64,000 nt of DNA from an uncultured Bdellovibrionales bacterium (lineage in GTDB: Bacteria > Bdellovibrionota > Bdellovibrionia > Bdellovibrionales > UBA1609): contig CAILEP010000016.1 in assembly GCA_903833275.1 (NCBI GenBank), positions 62,001 through 126,000 on the forward strand, written 5' to 3'. Positions 17,901 through 26,293 of the stretch are shown here, piece after piece (within the stretch, counting starts at the first letter, position 1; every line of letters starts with the position of its first letter). The translations under genes and the position numbers were made by a program. Under the pieces are notes generated by a model, which was not told where the DNA came from, made no database searches, and saw only the letters and a list, made by a program, of their open reading frames with translations.

Positions 17901-18048
17901 TCTCGGGCCCGGCAGTGAAACCAGCATACCGATGGCGATTGCCATTATCGGCGGAGTAATCGCGTCAACATTCTTAACTTTGTTCATCGTCCCCTGCGCC
18001 TATAGTTTATTTGGACGCTTTGAGCGCCCCGAAAAAGCCCTCGACTAA
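14956..18048 (+). CDS. RND family efflux transporter permease (HAE1 type), second of a tandem pair
   Basis: A GTG start overlaps the preceding stop (GTGA). The 1030-residue protein is paralogous to its neighbour: MSQITEISIRRPVFAWML at the start, LGLSLAIGIVVDDAIMMLEN in the helix bundle, VPSEMMPPQDQSMF opening the second loop, and LLMGIVKKNSILLVDFTN. Both copies keep the two aspartates of the proton relay, so either could be active. Tandem non-identical RND subunits that work as a heterotrimer are known from MdtBC/MuxBC systems, where an adaptor is encoded just upstream; that adaptor is absent here. Confidence 0.9.
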   Translation: MSQITEISIRRPVFAWMLMAAIILFGAISFMRLGISQLPDVDMPVVSVSLSLPGAAPEVVESQVIDPLEDAIMEIDGIQNVNSTAQQSSGSISIELGLDRDIDEALQEVQNKINQTRNILPVNLVPPTVRKQNPEDSPFIWMALTSNDPDEKPIDLMIYARNVLFDQFATIPGVANIALGGYVDPSLRIWADVHKMDRLNLTSDDLLQAIYDGHVENPVGILKNSTHEHNVRMMGEATSAEEFGNITINSRGGLGANYRLTRLSEIGKVEEGLADVRRIARFNKKRTVGLGILKQHGSNMVEVGKLVRAKLAEILPTLPSKYHLDTRTDNTRFVKQSVDQLLFTLFLSALLTSLVCYLFLGSWTSTINVLMAIPTSIVGAFTAIYFLHFTLNTFTLLGLSLAIGIVVDDAIMMLENIVRHREMGQGKREAALNGANEITFAALAATIAVVAIFLPVVFMQGVIGKYLLQFGITVTVAVLLSLLEALTLTPMRCSRYLNVDHNPTGFAGRVSAAFERLARLYSRLLEFLLNHRIKTVTVALLLFVGSFSILKLVPSEMMPPQDQSMFMLRFKLPVGTALPVTNEKIGEIEEFILKQPEVEGIFSAVGGFGGDSVNQGMAFVTLVEPNKRQMTQAEVIKKLRGQLKKQSKGIEVNVQDLSLRGFASGRGFPVEFIVQGPDWQKLTGLTNTVIDNLRQSKYVVDVNTDIQATMPEVKITPNRYKLAHEGVSLNTVTGVINALVGGAILNGKTMYPKDNHRYQIELRLVADERDKVPDLKLIKFRNNRGEVIPLTDLVDIEVGPSLMLISRLNRSRAITVYANPAPGVSQQDAMKFTEKTARSILPQGYALKMTGSSKSFQDSSKSLLFALLFGILVSYMVLASQFNSFIHPVTVLLALPFSVSGAFIALFLFHQSFNLYSQIGLILLMGIVKKNSILLVDFTNQVRREDGLDIRAALIKACPVRLRPILMTSLAVVAGALPEALSLGPGSETSIPMAIAIIGGVIASTFLTLFIVPCAYSLFGRFERPEKALD

Positions 18049-18111
18049 ATAGCCTTGACGAACCCCTCTGTTCTTATGACGCTACTATCATAATTTATAT
18101 GGAGGGGTTTA

Positions 18112-19674
18112 ATGATTAACAAAGCATTTGCCATTGAGGGCCTTAGTGCACGTCTCAAAACGATGATTGCCCTGTGTGTTGCTGGCGTCGCCGCGTTGAC
18201 TTTTATCATCGCATCACCGAAAGCGAGCGCCCATTTTAGTAACAAAATTGATTCTTACCTTGCGCAACGGCTGGCTTCGCAGTCGGCGGTTGACGTGATC
18301 GTTCAGGTGAGTGGCCATGCCGACCTCACTGGCGCTGAAAATATTGCCGATCGCAACGAACGCGTGCGCTTCGTATACGAAAAACTGCGCGACACGGCCG
18401 ATCGCACGCAAGCAGGCCTTGTGCAATTTCTTGATCAAAAGAAAGCCGACTATCAAGCATTTTACATCACCAATGCCGTGCTTGTGCGCAACGCAAACGC
18501 CCAGTTGCTAAATGAACTTGCCTCTCGCCCCGAAGTGGCTCGGCTAAAGTTCAATGTGCAATCTCGTTTGCAACTGCCAAAAGTGCCGCCGCATCTTAAA
18601 ATCAAAGATTCGCCGGGTGATATCCCGAGTAACATCATTGATATTCACGCCGATCGTGTATGGAACGAGTTGAATGTAAAAGGCAAAGGCGTTGTGATCG
18701 CCGGCCAAGACACGGGTTACAACTGGAAGCACACAGCGCTTCACCATCAGTATCGCGGCCTGACTGTAGATGCCAAGGGCATCGAATCGGCTAGCCATGA
18801 TTACAATTGGCACGACAGCATTCACCAAACGACGCAAACTCTTTGCCCGGCCAACATGACTGAGCCGTGCGATGATCACGACCATGGCACTCATACTATG
18901 GGCTCGATGGTCGGTGATGATGGTGGCACTAATCATATTGGAGTTGCGCCTGAAGCAAAATGGATGGGCTGCCGCAATATGAACGAAGGTGTCGGCACCG
19001 TGGCTTCTTACACTGAGTGCTTTGAATTCTTTTTGGCGCCCTACCCCGTTGGTGGCGACTCTCGTAAACAAGGCCGCCCTGAGATGGCCCCCAATATTAT
19101 CAATAACTCTTGGGGCTGCCCGACTGAAGAAGGCTGTCAAGGCAACGAGTTTGTCGAAGTGGTGCGCGCAGTAAAAGCCGCCGGGATTATGGTTGTGGTT
19201 GCACTCGGCAATGACGGCCCCGGTTGCAATACGGCGTTTAGCCCCCCAGGTTCATATTACGGCGAAGTTTTGACGGCTGGCGCCTATGATCATTACGGCA
19301 ACGACATTGCTTATTTCTCAAGCCGAGGCCCCTCAAGCTACAATGGTGGCGTCGGCCCCGACATCGTCGCACCTGGCAACCTTGTTCGCTCGTCAATTAA
19401 CAGCGGCAGCAACGGCGCGGAGAATTCGCGCTATGAAGAAATGAGCGGCACATCGATGGCAAGCCCACATACGGCTGGCGTTGTTGCGCTTTTGTGGTCG
19501 GCGCACCCTGAGCTCAAAGGTCAGATTCAGAAAACTGTTGAGTTGATTCATGCATCAGCAACGGCACGCACCAGCGATCAAACTTGCGGCGCCTTCGCTG
19601 GCTCGGCCATACCAAATGCGACTTTTGGATACGGTCTCATCGATTCTTACAATTTAATTAAGTCCGTTAAATAA
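18112..19674 (+). CDS. Secreted subtilisin-like serine protease (peptidase family S8)
   Basis: A 520-residue preproprotein. A signal segment spans about residues 18-40 (ending near SPKASA), an I9-type propeptide region 40-150, and then the catalytic domain. Catalytic Asp lies in AGQDTGYNW (about 200), His in DHDHGTHTMGSM (about 260), oxyanion Asn in NNSWG (about 330) and Ser in GTSMASPHTAGVVALL (about 447). Several cysteines (LCPANMTEPC, WGCPTEEGC) suggest disulfides. The start follows ATGGAGGGGTTTA. It is a single-gene unit ended by a clear terminator. It probably degrades proteins outside the cell. Confidence 0.93.
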   Translation: MINKAFAIEGLSARLKTMIALCVAGVAALTFIIASPKASAHFSNKIDSYLAQRLASQSAVDVIVQVSGHADLTGAENIADRNERVRFVYEKLRDTADRTQAGLVQFLDQKKADYQAFYITNAVLVRNANAQLLNELASRPEVARLKFNVQSRLQLPKVPPHLKIKDSPGDIPSNIIDIHADRVWNELNVKGKGVVIAGQDTGYNWKHTALHHQYRGLTVDAKGIESASHDYNWHDSIHQTTQTLCPANMTEPCDDHDHGTHTMGSMVGDDGGTNHIGVAPEAKWMGCRNMNEGVGTVASYTECFEFFLAPYPVGGDSRKQGRPEMAPNIINNSWGCPTEEGCQGNEFVEVVRAVKAAGIMVVVALGNDGPGCNTAFSPPGSYYGEVLTAGAYDHYGNDIAYFSSRGPSSYNGGVGPDIVAPGNLVRSSINSGSNGAENSRYEEMSGTSMASPHTAGVVALLWSAHPELKGQIQKTVELIHASATARTSDQTCGAFAGSAIPNATFGYGLIDSYNLIKSVK

Positions 19675-19684
19675 GGGCTCTGAA

Positions 19685-19717
19685 AAAGGCTCGCTGAAAT
19701 CAGCGGGCCTTTTTTTT
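19685..19717 (+). terminator. Rho-independent terminator after the subtilase gene
   Basis: AAGGCTCGCTGA pairs with TCAGCGGGCCTT (one G-U pair) and is followed by a run of eight T. It lies 11 bases after the subtilase stop. The stem resembles the terminator at 55236. Confidence 0.9.
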
Positions 19718-19730
19718 GACAATTTATATT

Positions 19731-20669
19731 CTAATAATTTCGCAAGATACTATGCTTGAGGCTATCCGCACCTGTCGAGGCGGCATCCTCACCGTATATA
19801 AACGAATTCGAGACGTGGGCGCCTTCGTTTAGGTCGTAAGCCGCGCCGAGAATCCACTTCCATGCACCAAAATAATGCAGCGGGGTCACGCCTTCGTGGC
19901 CACCAAAGAAAAATGAATGTGACAAAATAAAGAAGTGATCAGCTTTAGCCTCACCCTCGAAGCCTGAGTAGCTTGCTGCCTTAATAAATTGTTTCTTCTG
20001 CACAGTCAGCAAATCATAAATCGCGCGCACTTTATCTTGCTTGATGACACCGTCTTGGTCGCCCCAAACCAGCGTCACCGGTGTTGCGGGGTTCACTCGA
20101 CGCAAATATTCTTCGTCATAACCAGCCGGAGCAAACAATATCACTGCCGCCGGTTCAATTTCACGAGCCTCGGTCTCGAGCCCGGCCGCCATACCGGCGA
20201 TGTAAGCACCTTTTGAATGGCCCGCAAAAATAACTTTTTTTAAGTCGACAAGATTCGAAGTGTGTTTTGCTGCGGCGACGGCCAACTTCATATAATCGTG
20301 AGCCATTCGGCCCCAATCTTGATCAAAGAAACCATTGTCATATTCAACGAACGCAACAGCGACGCCTTTTTTGGCAAGATGCTCAAGCGTCTCAACGTAG
20401 CCATCAACAGGGGTCGCCTGACCGTGACCAAACACCACTAACGGAACATTATGCGCCCCTTGAGGAGCAAACAATTCAATCGAACGGCCGTTCGACTCAA
20501 ATGATTCATGCTGTAATTGATAACCGTAGGTTGCACTCCCCGGGTGATCAGCAGCAACAGGCTGTGCCGGTAAAGGCCCAAGTGAAGCTCGTGCCGGTGC
20601 TGCAATTGCCAGCGACGCGAATGCAATCGAGGCCGTTGTGTAGGCCACCAAAGCGAACATAGATTTCAT
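19731..20669 (-). CDS. Secreted alpha/beta hydrolase
   Basis: A 312-residue protein with a signal peptide (about residues 1-28, ending APARAS) and an alpha/beta-hydrolase fold. The oxyanion strand is VPLVVFGHGQATPVDGY, the nucleophile elbow FAGHSKGAYIAG, an acidic residue follows in LVWGDQDGVI, and a likely catalytic His lies near DHFFILSHSFFFGGHEG. The shape recalls chlorophyllase/dienelactone-type exported hydrolases acting on esters or lipids; the substrate is not identifiable. GGGAGGG precedes the start. The gene converges on the subtilase. Confidence 0.85.
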   Translation of the reverse strand: MKSMFALVAYTTASIAFASLAIAAPARASLGPLPAQPVAADHPGSATYGYQLQHESFESNGRSIELFAPQGAHNVPLVVFGHGQATPVDGYVETLEHLAKKGVAVAFVEYDNGFFDQDWGRMAHDYMKLAVAAAKHTSNLVDLKKVIFAGHSKGAYIAGMAAGLETEAREIEPAAVILFAPAGYDEEYLRRVNPATPVTLVWGDQDGVIKQDKVRAIYDLLTVQKKQFIKAASYSGFEGEAKADHFFILSHSFFFGGHEGVTPLHYFGAWKWILGAAYDLNEGAHVSNSFIYGEDAASTGADSLKHSILRNY

Positions 20670-20769
20670 AAATAACCCTCCCGTTATATAGGATATAATT
20701 TAATAAAAGGATCTTAGCTGAAATCTATTTAGAGCGAAAGTGGCCGTAGCTAAACATAACGCGTGCGGC

Positions 20770-22554
20770 TCAGAAGATCTTTTCGAGAACATCCAGTGGT
20801 AGGGCGCCGTGCTTCAGCACTTCATCATGAAATTTGCGCACATCAAATTTTTCACCAAGTTGAGCGCGAGATTTCTCTCGCAATTCTTGAAACTTAAGCT
20901 GCCCCACTTTGTAAGCAAGGGCCTGACCAGGCCAAGTGATGTAGCGATCGACTTCGACCTCGGCCTCTTTGCGAGTCTGCACGACGTTTTCTAAAAAATA
21001 ATTGATGGCCTTTTCGCGCGACCACCCGAGAGCATGAATGCCCGTATCAACGACTAAGCGCACGGCGCGCCAGATCTCCATACTATAGCGGCCGTACATC
21101 GAATACGGGTCTTTGTAAAAACCCATCTCAGCACCGAGGCTCTCAGCGTAAAGCCCCCAGCCCTCAACAAAAGCTGTGTACCCACCAAAACGGCGAACCT
21201 CTGGCAAGCCCTCGATTTCTTGGGCGAGCGAAATTTGCAAGTGATGACCGGGCACGGCTTCATGCAAAGTCAACGCCTGAACCGCCCACTTCGGGCGCGA
21301 ACGCAAATTCGAAGTGTTGGCCTCAAAAAACGCAGCTCGCCCAGCGGCCAGACTGCCGCCAATATAATAGGCCGCGGGTGATTCGTTCGCTTTGTAAGCC
21401 GGCATCGCATGCACCCCATAGGGCAAGCGCGGCAAGACACCGAAAAATCGCGGCAACTCAGCGTCAACTTCTTTGCCAAAGCTGCGATAGGCCGTCAGTA
21501 AATCCTCTTCGGTTTTAAAGAAAAATTTATCTTCCTTTAACAAGTACTGATTAAACTCAGCTCGCGTGCCGGTAAATTTAACTTGCTCTTTTATCTTCTG
21601 CATTTCGGCAGAAATTCGCGTCACCTCTTGCCGACCTAAATCGTGTAATTCTTGAGCTGTTTTTTTGGTGGTGGTGTGAAAACGCACCAAATAGTTGTAC
21701 CAGGCCTGACCGTTCGGCAGGGTCGAAAAACTGATCGCCTCGCGAGCACCTGGTATATAAGTCTCAACTAAATATTTTCTTAGGCCCTTCAACGCGGGGT
21801 AAACGGTGCCTTCGATAACCTCGTGTGCGTGGCGGCGCAGAATCGCTTTGTCTTCGTCAGAAATTTCGCCACCAATATCGACAAACGGGCTGTAGAGTGG
21901 GCTCTCTTCGACTTTCAGTGTCAGCACGCGATCGAATTGCCCTGGCACACGCTCTAAAAACATTTTGACCGGAGTGACCTTGCGCTTTAACCCCTCACCG
22001 AGAAGCACTTGGGTTTGGGCGATCAAACTTGGCACCTTTTCGAGACGCGCTAAAATGTTCTCAAAATCTCTTTTGTTACCCTTAGGCATTCGATCAAGCA
22101 AGCCAGGCAAATCGATATGAATACCCGAGATGTGACTGAGCACGAGAAACTCTCCGCCGAATTGACTGCCCTCATCGTCCATCGCGAGATTTCGCAATAC
22201 GAGATCATAAGTGATGCGATCTTCGCCCGCGAGTTCGTTTCGATTTAGTTTTTTTAAACTGACGATCTGGCATTTTGTATCAAAGCGGCGTCGTTCGATC
22301 GCCGACAGAGAAAGATCAGACCAACGATCATTGAGGCCGGGGTAGCCAATGTGAGTCGCCGACTCCGGCGACTCGTGCATTTCGTACTCCCACTGATCGC
22401 GCAGAACATTTTTAAATTTCTGAGTCGTTGGGCCACTGGCTGAAATATCATTGTCGAGTCGCTGACAAAGAGGCATCTGCCTCGCCGCCAGCGCCAAATT
22501 TGAAATGCCAAGCGTCAATACAAAAAACCACAAGCCGTAAGTTGCCCTTGTCAT
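20770..22554 (-). CDS. DUF885 family exported metallopeptidase-like protein
   Basis: A 594-residue protein with an N-terminal signal (residues 1-23, LGISNLALAARQ) and the DUF885 fold. The zinc motif is LHEAVPGHHLQ near residue 440, followed by EGWGLYAESLGAEMGFY with the third ligand Glu region. DUF885 proteins are related to gluzincin carboxypeptidases, and some members cleave peptides or peptidoglycan-derived peptides. GAGAGG precedes the start. The gene ends 100 bases before the alpha/beta hydrolase start, so the two may or may not be co-transcribed. Confidence 0.85.
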   Translation of the reverse strand: MTRATYGLWFFVLTLGISNLALAARQMPLCQRLDNDISASGPTTQKFKNVLRDQWEYEMHESPESATHIGYPGLNDRWSDLSLSAIERRRFDTKCQIVSLKKLNRNELAGEDRITYDLVLRNLAMDDEGSQFGGEFLVLSHISGIHIDLPGLLDRMPKGNKRDFENILARLEKVPSLIAQTQVLLGEGLKRKVTPVKMFLERVPGQFDRVLTLKVEESPLYSPFVDIGGEISDEDKAILRRHAHEVIEGTVYPALKGLRKYLVETYIPGAREAISFSTLPNGQAWYNYLVRFHTTTKKTAQELHDLGRQEVTRISAEMQKIKEQVKFTGTRAEFNQYLLKEDKFFFKTEEDLLTAYRSFGKEVDAELPRFFGVLPRLPYGVHAMPAYKANESPAAYYIGGSLAAGRAAFFEANTSNLRSRPKWAVQALTLHEAVPGHHLQISLAQEIEGLPEVRRFGGYTAFVEGWGLYAESLGAEMGFYKDPYSMYGRYSMEIWRAVRLVVDTGIHALGWSREKAINYFLENVVQTRKEAEVEVDRYITWPGQALAYKVGQLKFQELREKSRAQLGEKFDVRKFHDEVLKHGALPLDVLEKIF

Positions 22555-22576
22555 CTCAGAAACCTCTCGCTGTAAA

Positions 22577-23587
22577 TTACTTCAAAAACGATCTAACTGT
22601 CGTGCGCAAACCGTCATCAATGCTCACTTTGGGAGCAAATTTCAAATCGACCTTTGCTCTCGAAATATCAGCATGAGAATGCAAAATATCGCCTTTTCGA
22701 AATGGCGCAAACTCAAGCGCGCGGTCTTTTACGGTTTTGCCCGCCGCTTCGAGTTCGCCCACAATCTTGCTGTGCAACTCGACAAGAGACATCCGTGTGC
22801 CCATTGCAATATTATAAACTTTGCCCGATACACGTGTGTGCTCAGCCGTCGCCGCCAACAAATTAGCATCCACAACATTGGCCACTGCACAAAAATCACG
22901 CGTCGCTGAACCGTCGCCATAAACCACAGCCTTTTGCCCCGACGCCAACCTTAAAATCCATTGCGGGATCACGGCCGCATAGGCACCGTTTGGGCTTTGT
23001 CGCGGGCCAAAAACATTAAAATAGCGCAACCCCACCACAGAAAAGTTCGAAGGTGCCGACCCATAGCAACGGTGATAAACCTCGGCCGTCAGTTCGTTCA
23101 TCTTTTTGCCAGCAGCATAGGGTGACAAAACATGGCCAACAGTCTCTTCTTTTTTCGGCAACGTTGGGTCGTCACCATAAACCGCGCTCGATGATGAGTA
23201 CACCACTCGCTTGACTTGAGCTTTACGGGCCGCCTCAATCACAATGTTAAAACCTTGCGCATTGATTTCGAGCGACGACAGCGGCTCTTCAATCGAAAGC
23301 GGCACACTGCCCTGCGCCGCCAAATGTAAAACATAATCCACGCCTAAGCAGGCTTGCTCACAAACCCCCGTATCGCGAATATCGCCCTCTATCATCTGCA
23401 AATTCGCAGCGCGGTCATCGCCAACGAGCCTCTGCACTTCAAGCAAATTGCTTTTTGGCCCAGTTGAATAATTGTCGAGTGTTATAACTTTGTGATCACT
23501 TTTCAAAAGCTCTTCGACGATATGCGAGCCAATAAACCCGGCGCCACCGGTCACTAGCCAAATTTTAGATTTGTTTGCGGTCGCCAA
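22577..23587 (-). CDS. NAD-dependent epimerase/dehydratase (UDP-glucose 4-epimerase-like)
   Basis: An extended short-chain dehydrogenase of 336 residues. VTGGAGFIGSHIVEEL (NAD-binding Gly motif) is at the start, then LHLAAQGSVPLSIEEPL, VYSSSSAVYGDDPTLP and SPYAAGKKMNELTAEVY with the Tyr-x3-Lys pair. RYFNVFGPRQSPNGAYAAV follows. The motif set is that of sugar-nucleotide 4-epimerases of the GalE/WbpP type, used in surface polysaccharide synthesis. The start is TTG at 23587 with AGGGG at a good distance. It lies 22 bases upstream of the DUF885 gene on the same strand, but no other polysaccharide genes are nearby. Confidence 0.88.
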   Translation of the reverse strand: MATANKSKIWLVTGGAGFIGSHIVEELLKSDHKVITLDNYSTGPKSNLLEVQRLVGDDRAANLQMIEGDIRDTGVCEQACLGVDYVLHLAAQGSVPLSIEEPLSSLEINAQGFNIVIEAARKAQVKRVVYSSSSAVYGDDPTLPKKEETVGHVLSPYAAGKKMNELTAEVYHRCYGSAPSNFSVVGLRYFNVFGPRQSPNGAYAAVIPQWILRLASGQKAVVYGDGSATRDFCAVANVVDANLLAATAEHTRVSGKVYNIAMGTRMSLVELHSKIVGELEAAGKTVKDRALEFAPFRKGDILHSHADISRAKVDLKFAPKVSIDDGLRTTVRSFLK

Positions 23588-23796
23588 TCTTTGCCCCTAT
23601 CAAATGGGGCAAGCCATATAGCCGAGCCCGATGACAGATAATATGCGCTTCGTCATTAAAGGCATCTCAAAACAGATGCTTTAACCATCAAAGGTTAATT
23701 ATATCAGCCGCTTAAACACTAAAGGCAAGCCGTGATTAGAGATTGACGCCCCTCGAATATAAAAACACAATTTAGGTAAATTTACGAGGGGGGATA

Positions 23797-24453
23797 ATGG
23801 CCGTAAAAGCCGCACTTAATTTAGCAATTCTGTCGCCGAAACGACTCATGCTCATACTCATTTTGCTAGCGACCTTATTTTTCATCGACCTTTTTCTCAA
23901 TACCCCCGCCGCACAAGCTGCTGTGACCCCTGTGGTGGTCAGCTTGGTGCCACCAGTGCAGTTTCCGGCAGAAGATTTTGCGGTGACTGGCGCTCGCCTC
24001 AGTTTGCTCTGGGGCCATCAACGCAATATATACGGGCTTGATCTCGGCGTGATAGGCAACGTCACCGACCAAGATTTTGCCGGTATTGCGGTTTCAGGCC
24101 TTGCGAACATCACCCACGGCACTACAACAGTTCTGGGGCTTCAGCTCGCGGGTCTTACTAACTACAACACGAATAAAACAAATGTGATCGGATTACAGGC
24201 CGCTCTTGGTGCCAACATCAATACGGCCGAAGCTTCGGTCTACGGGCTGCAATTGGCCGCCGTCAATTTTTGTGAACACACCGATATCAACGGCTTTCAA
24301 GTCGGCCTTTACAACAAAGCCCAAACCGTTCGAGGTTTACAAATCGGCATTGTGAACATGGCGAATTCTCTGCACGGAATACAAATTGGCCTTGTGAATT
24401 TTAACCATACGGGCTTGATTTCAGTTTCACCAGTAATTAACATTGGGTTTTAA
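23797..24453 (+). CDS. LA_2272-like surface repeat-containing protein
   Basis: A 218-residue protein with a long hydrophobic signal (about residues 18-45, ending AAQAA). From about residue 65 it is a run of degenerate repeats of the form G-hydrophobic-Q-hydrophobic-G/A-hydrophobic-x-N (VIGLQAALGANI, VYGLQLAAVNF, INGFQVGLYNK, VRGLQIGIVNM, LHGIQIGLVNF). This is the pattern of the LA_2272 surface-repeat family described in Leptospira and other bacteria; the function is unknown. GAGGGGGGATA precedes the ATG. The next gene follows after 12 bases, so it heads a three-gene unit. Confidence 0.75.
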   Translation: MAVKAALNLAILSPKRLMLILILLATLFFIDLFLNTPAAQAAVTPVVVSLVPPVQFPAEDFAVTGARLSLLWGHQRNIYGLDLGVIGNVTDQDFAGIAVSGLANITHGTTTVLGLQLAGLTNYNTNKTNVIGLQAALGANINTAEASVYGLQLAAVNFCEHTDINGFQVGLYNKAQTVRGLQIGIVNMANSLHGIQIGLVNFNHTGLISVSPVINIGF

Positions 24454-24465
24454 ATAGGAGGATTT

Positions 24466-24837
24466 ATGGCACACTATTTACTTTGGATGGATCACGAGCA
24501 CGGTACACTCTTTAAATACAGCCCCGGCAAACAAGAGGTTCTTCACCTCAAGAATAAGCACCATAAAAACCATCACACCAGCAATCAAGAGGGTGAAAAA
24601 GACGAGAATCTAAAAAAGTTCTGGGCCGATATTGAGAAATCAATTGCGGATGCTAGCCATATTCTTCTCGTGGGCCCCGGGCTGGCCAAAACTGAATTTA
24701 AAAAGTACCTCGAGACTCACCACGCAAAAGGTCTTGCCAAAAAAATTATCGGTGTTGAGACCATGGGCAAAGCGAGCGACGGTGAAATTCAAAACATGGC
24801 TCGAAAGTATTTTCACGAATTCAATTTGTTTCACTAA
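24466..24837 (+). CDS. Translational-machinery-type small protein (eRF1 domain-3-like)
   Basis: A 123-residue cytoplasmic protein: LLWMDHEHGTLFKYSPG (short beta start), a His/Lys/Asn-rich middle (about residues 30-50), then ASHILLVGPGLAKTEFKKYL and IIGVETMGKASDGEIQNMAR. The second half matches the small bacterial proteins annotated as translational machinery protein, whose fold resembles domain 3 of archaeo-eukaryotic release factor eRF1/Pelota; this comes from memory of the family. A strong AGGAGG precedes the start. The beta-CASP RNA hydrolase gene follows after 15 bases, which suggests a shared task in RNA or ribosome metabolism. Confidence 0.65.
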   Translation: MAHYLLWMDHEHGTLFKYSPGKQEVLHLKNKHHKNHHTSNQEGEKDENLKKFWADIEKSIADASHILLVGPGLAKTEFKKYLETHHAKGLAKKIIGVETMGKASDGEIQNMARKYFHEFNLFH

Positions 24838-24852
24838 CATCGAGGCCTCCTA

Positions 24853-26232
24853 ATGAAACTGACATTTTGGGGGGCCGCCGAAACGGTGACCGGCAGCCGC
24901 ATCTTATTCGAGCACAATCACTTTCGAGGCTTGGTGGATTGCGGCTTGTTTCAGGGCCCTCGCCCTCAGCGCGATATGAACTGGAGCGATCAGCCCGCGC
25001 TCATGACTGCCGATTGTGTAATACTCACTCACGTTCACATCGATCATTGCGGTTATTTACCGCGACTCTTTAGGCAAGGCTTTCGCAAGCCCATCTATTG
25101 CTCTCGCGCATCAGCTGATCTTTTACCCATCATGTTGCTTGATGCGGCAAAACTTCAAGAAGAAGACGCGCGCTTCGCCAACCGAGTGAAACACTCTCAT
25201 TACGACCCAGCGCTGCCGCTTTTTGACGAGGGCGATGCGCTCAAATGTATCGAGCAGATTCGCGGTGTCGACTGGGATCACTGGGCTCAGCTTTCGCCCG
25301 ATGTCAGCTTTCGCTTTATTCGATCCGGCCATATTCTTGGCTCAGGCTACGCCCAGTTGGGCTTTAAAGATGGGGGCCAACCACAAACACTGACCTTCTC
25401 TGGTGATATTGGCGGCCCTTCACCACTTCTTTTGCGCGAGCCCGTCGCTGTAACTGAAACCGATTATTTAGTTGTCGAATCAACTTATGGTGATCGAAAT
25501 ATTAATCGCGAAAGCATCGACGTCGCATTCGCCGAAATAATAAACAAAGTGATCGGGCGCGGCGGCACCTTAATTATACCTTCGTTTGCTGTCGGGCGAA
25601 CTCAAGACTTAGTATATCTTATTGCTAAACTGCAGCGTGAGAAAAAGATCGGCCACGTTCCGCTCTACCTCGACAGCCCAATGGCCCATCGAGTGAGTGA
25701 AGTTTATCTAAAAAATCTCGACGAAGTTAAAGACGGCCTTGGCCATGACTACATTCGAGATTCACTCTCAGAGTCGGTGCAAAAACCGATATTGACCCCT
25801 GACGAGTCAATGCTACTTTGCATGTCAACTGAACCCAAAATTGTTATTTCAGCCTCAGGCATGCTACAAGGCGGCCGCGTTCTTCACCACCTGAGCGCCA
25901 AACTGCCGGACCCAAAAAGCGGGGTGCTCTTTGTTGGCTACCAATCGGCCGGGACAAAGGGTCGCCTTCTTAGAGGCGGCCTCCTTTCAATTAGAATTCA
26001 CCACCAAGAAATCACTGTTGAAGCCGAGATCTTTGCACTCGACGGCCTCTCGGCCCACGCCGATAGCGACGAGCTGATTCGCTGGTGCTCAACCATAAAG
26101 ACCGCACCAAAAATGACATTGGTTGATCACGGCGAACCACCCTCGATTACGGCACTCAAGGCACGAATCGAAAATGAACTGCACTGGCCTAACGTCGTGG
26201 TGCCTAAACTCGGCGAAACGATCACGCTTTAG
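24853..26232 (+). CDS. MBL-fold beta-CASP RNA-specificity metallo-hydrolase (CPSF-like)
   Basis: A 459-residue protein with a metallo-beta-lactamase fold (LTHVHIDHCGYLPRL, the HxHxDH zinc site near residue 60; SGHILGSGYAQLG; FSGDIGG). A beta-CASP insert follows (VVESTYGDRN, IIPSFAVGRTQDLVY, YLDSPMA, ISASGMLQGGRVLHHL). The C-terminal part is RMMBL-like, with LDGLSAHADSDELIRW and LVDHGEPPS. This is the layout of the bacterial and archaeal CPSF-73-like nucleases with a C-terminal RNA-specificity domain. It probably processes RNA in the cytoplasm. The length is normal for the family. Confidence 0.9.
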   Translation: MKLTFWGAAETVTGSRILFEHNHFRGLVDCGLFQGPRPQRDMNWSDQPALMTADCVILTHVHIDHCGYLPRLFRQGFRKPIYCSRASADLLPIMLLDAAKLQEEDARFANRVKHSHYDPALPLFDEGDALKCIEQIRGVDWDHWAQLSPDVSFRFIRSGHILGSGYAQLGFKDGGQPQTLTFSGDIGGPSPLLLREPVAVTETDYLVVESTYGDRNINRESIDVAFAEIINKVIGRGGTLIIPSFAVGRTQDLVYLIAKLQREKKIGHVPLYLDSPMAHRVSEVYLKNLDEVKDGLGHDYIRDSLSESVQKPILTPDESMLLCMSTEPKIVISASGMLQGGRVLHHLSAKLPDPKSGVLFVGYQSAGTKGRLLRGGLLSIRIHHQEITVEAEIFALDGLSAHADSDELIRWCSTIKTAPKMTLVDHGEPPSITALKARIENELHWPNVVVPKLGETITL

Positions 26233-26242
26233 TGCACAGCCC

Positions 26243-26293
26243 AATATCAGTTGCTCTTCCTAATATCAGTTGCTCTTCCTAATATCAGTTGCC
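26243..26293. repeat. 19-bp tandem repeat across the stop of the HD-domain gene
   Basis: AATATCAGTTGCTCTTCCT occurs at 26243-26261 and 26262-26280, and a third, partial copy (12 bases) starts at 26281. The stop codon of the minus-strand HD gene (26285-26287) lies in the third copy, so copies one and two look like outward duplications of the gene's last bases. Confidence 0.9.

Noticed and set aside
18544-19140. 198-residue minus-strand frame opposite the subtilase
   Set aside because: The plus strand encodes intact catalytic motifs of the protease over the whole stretch.
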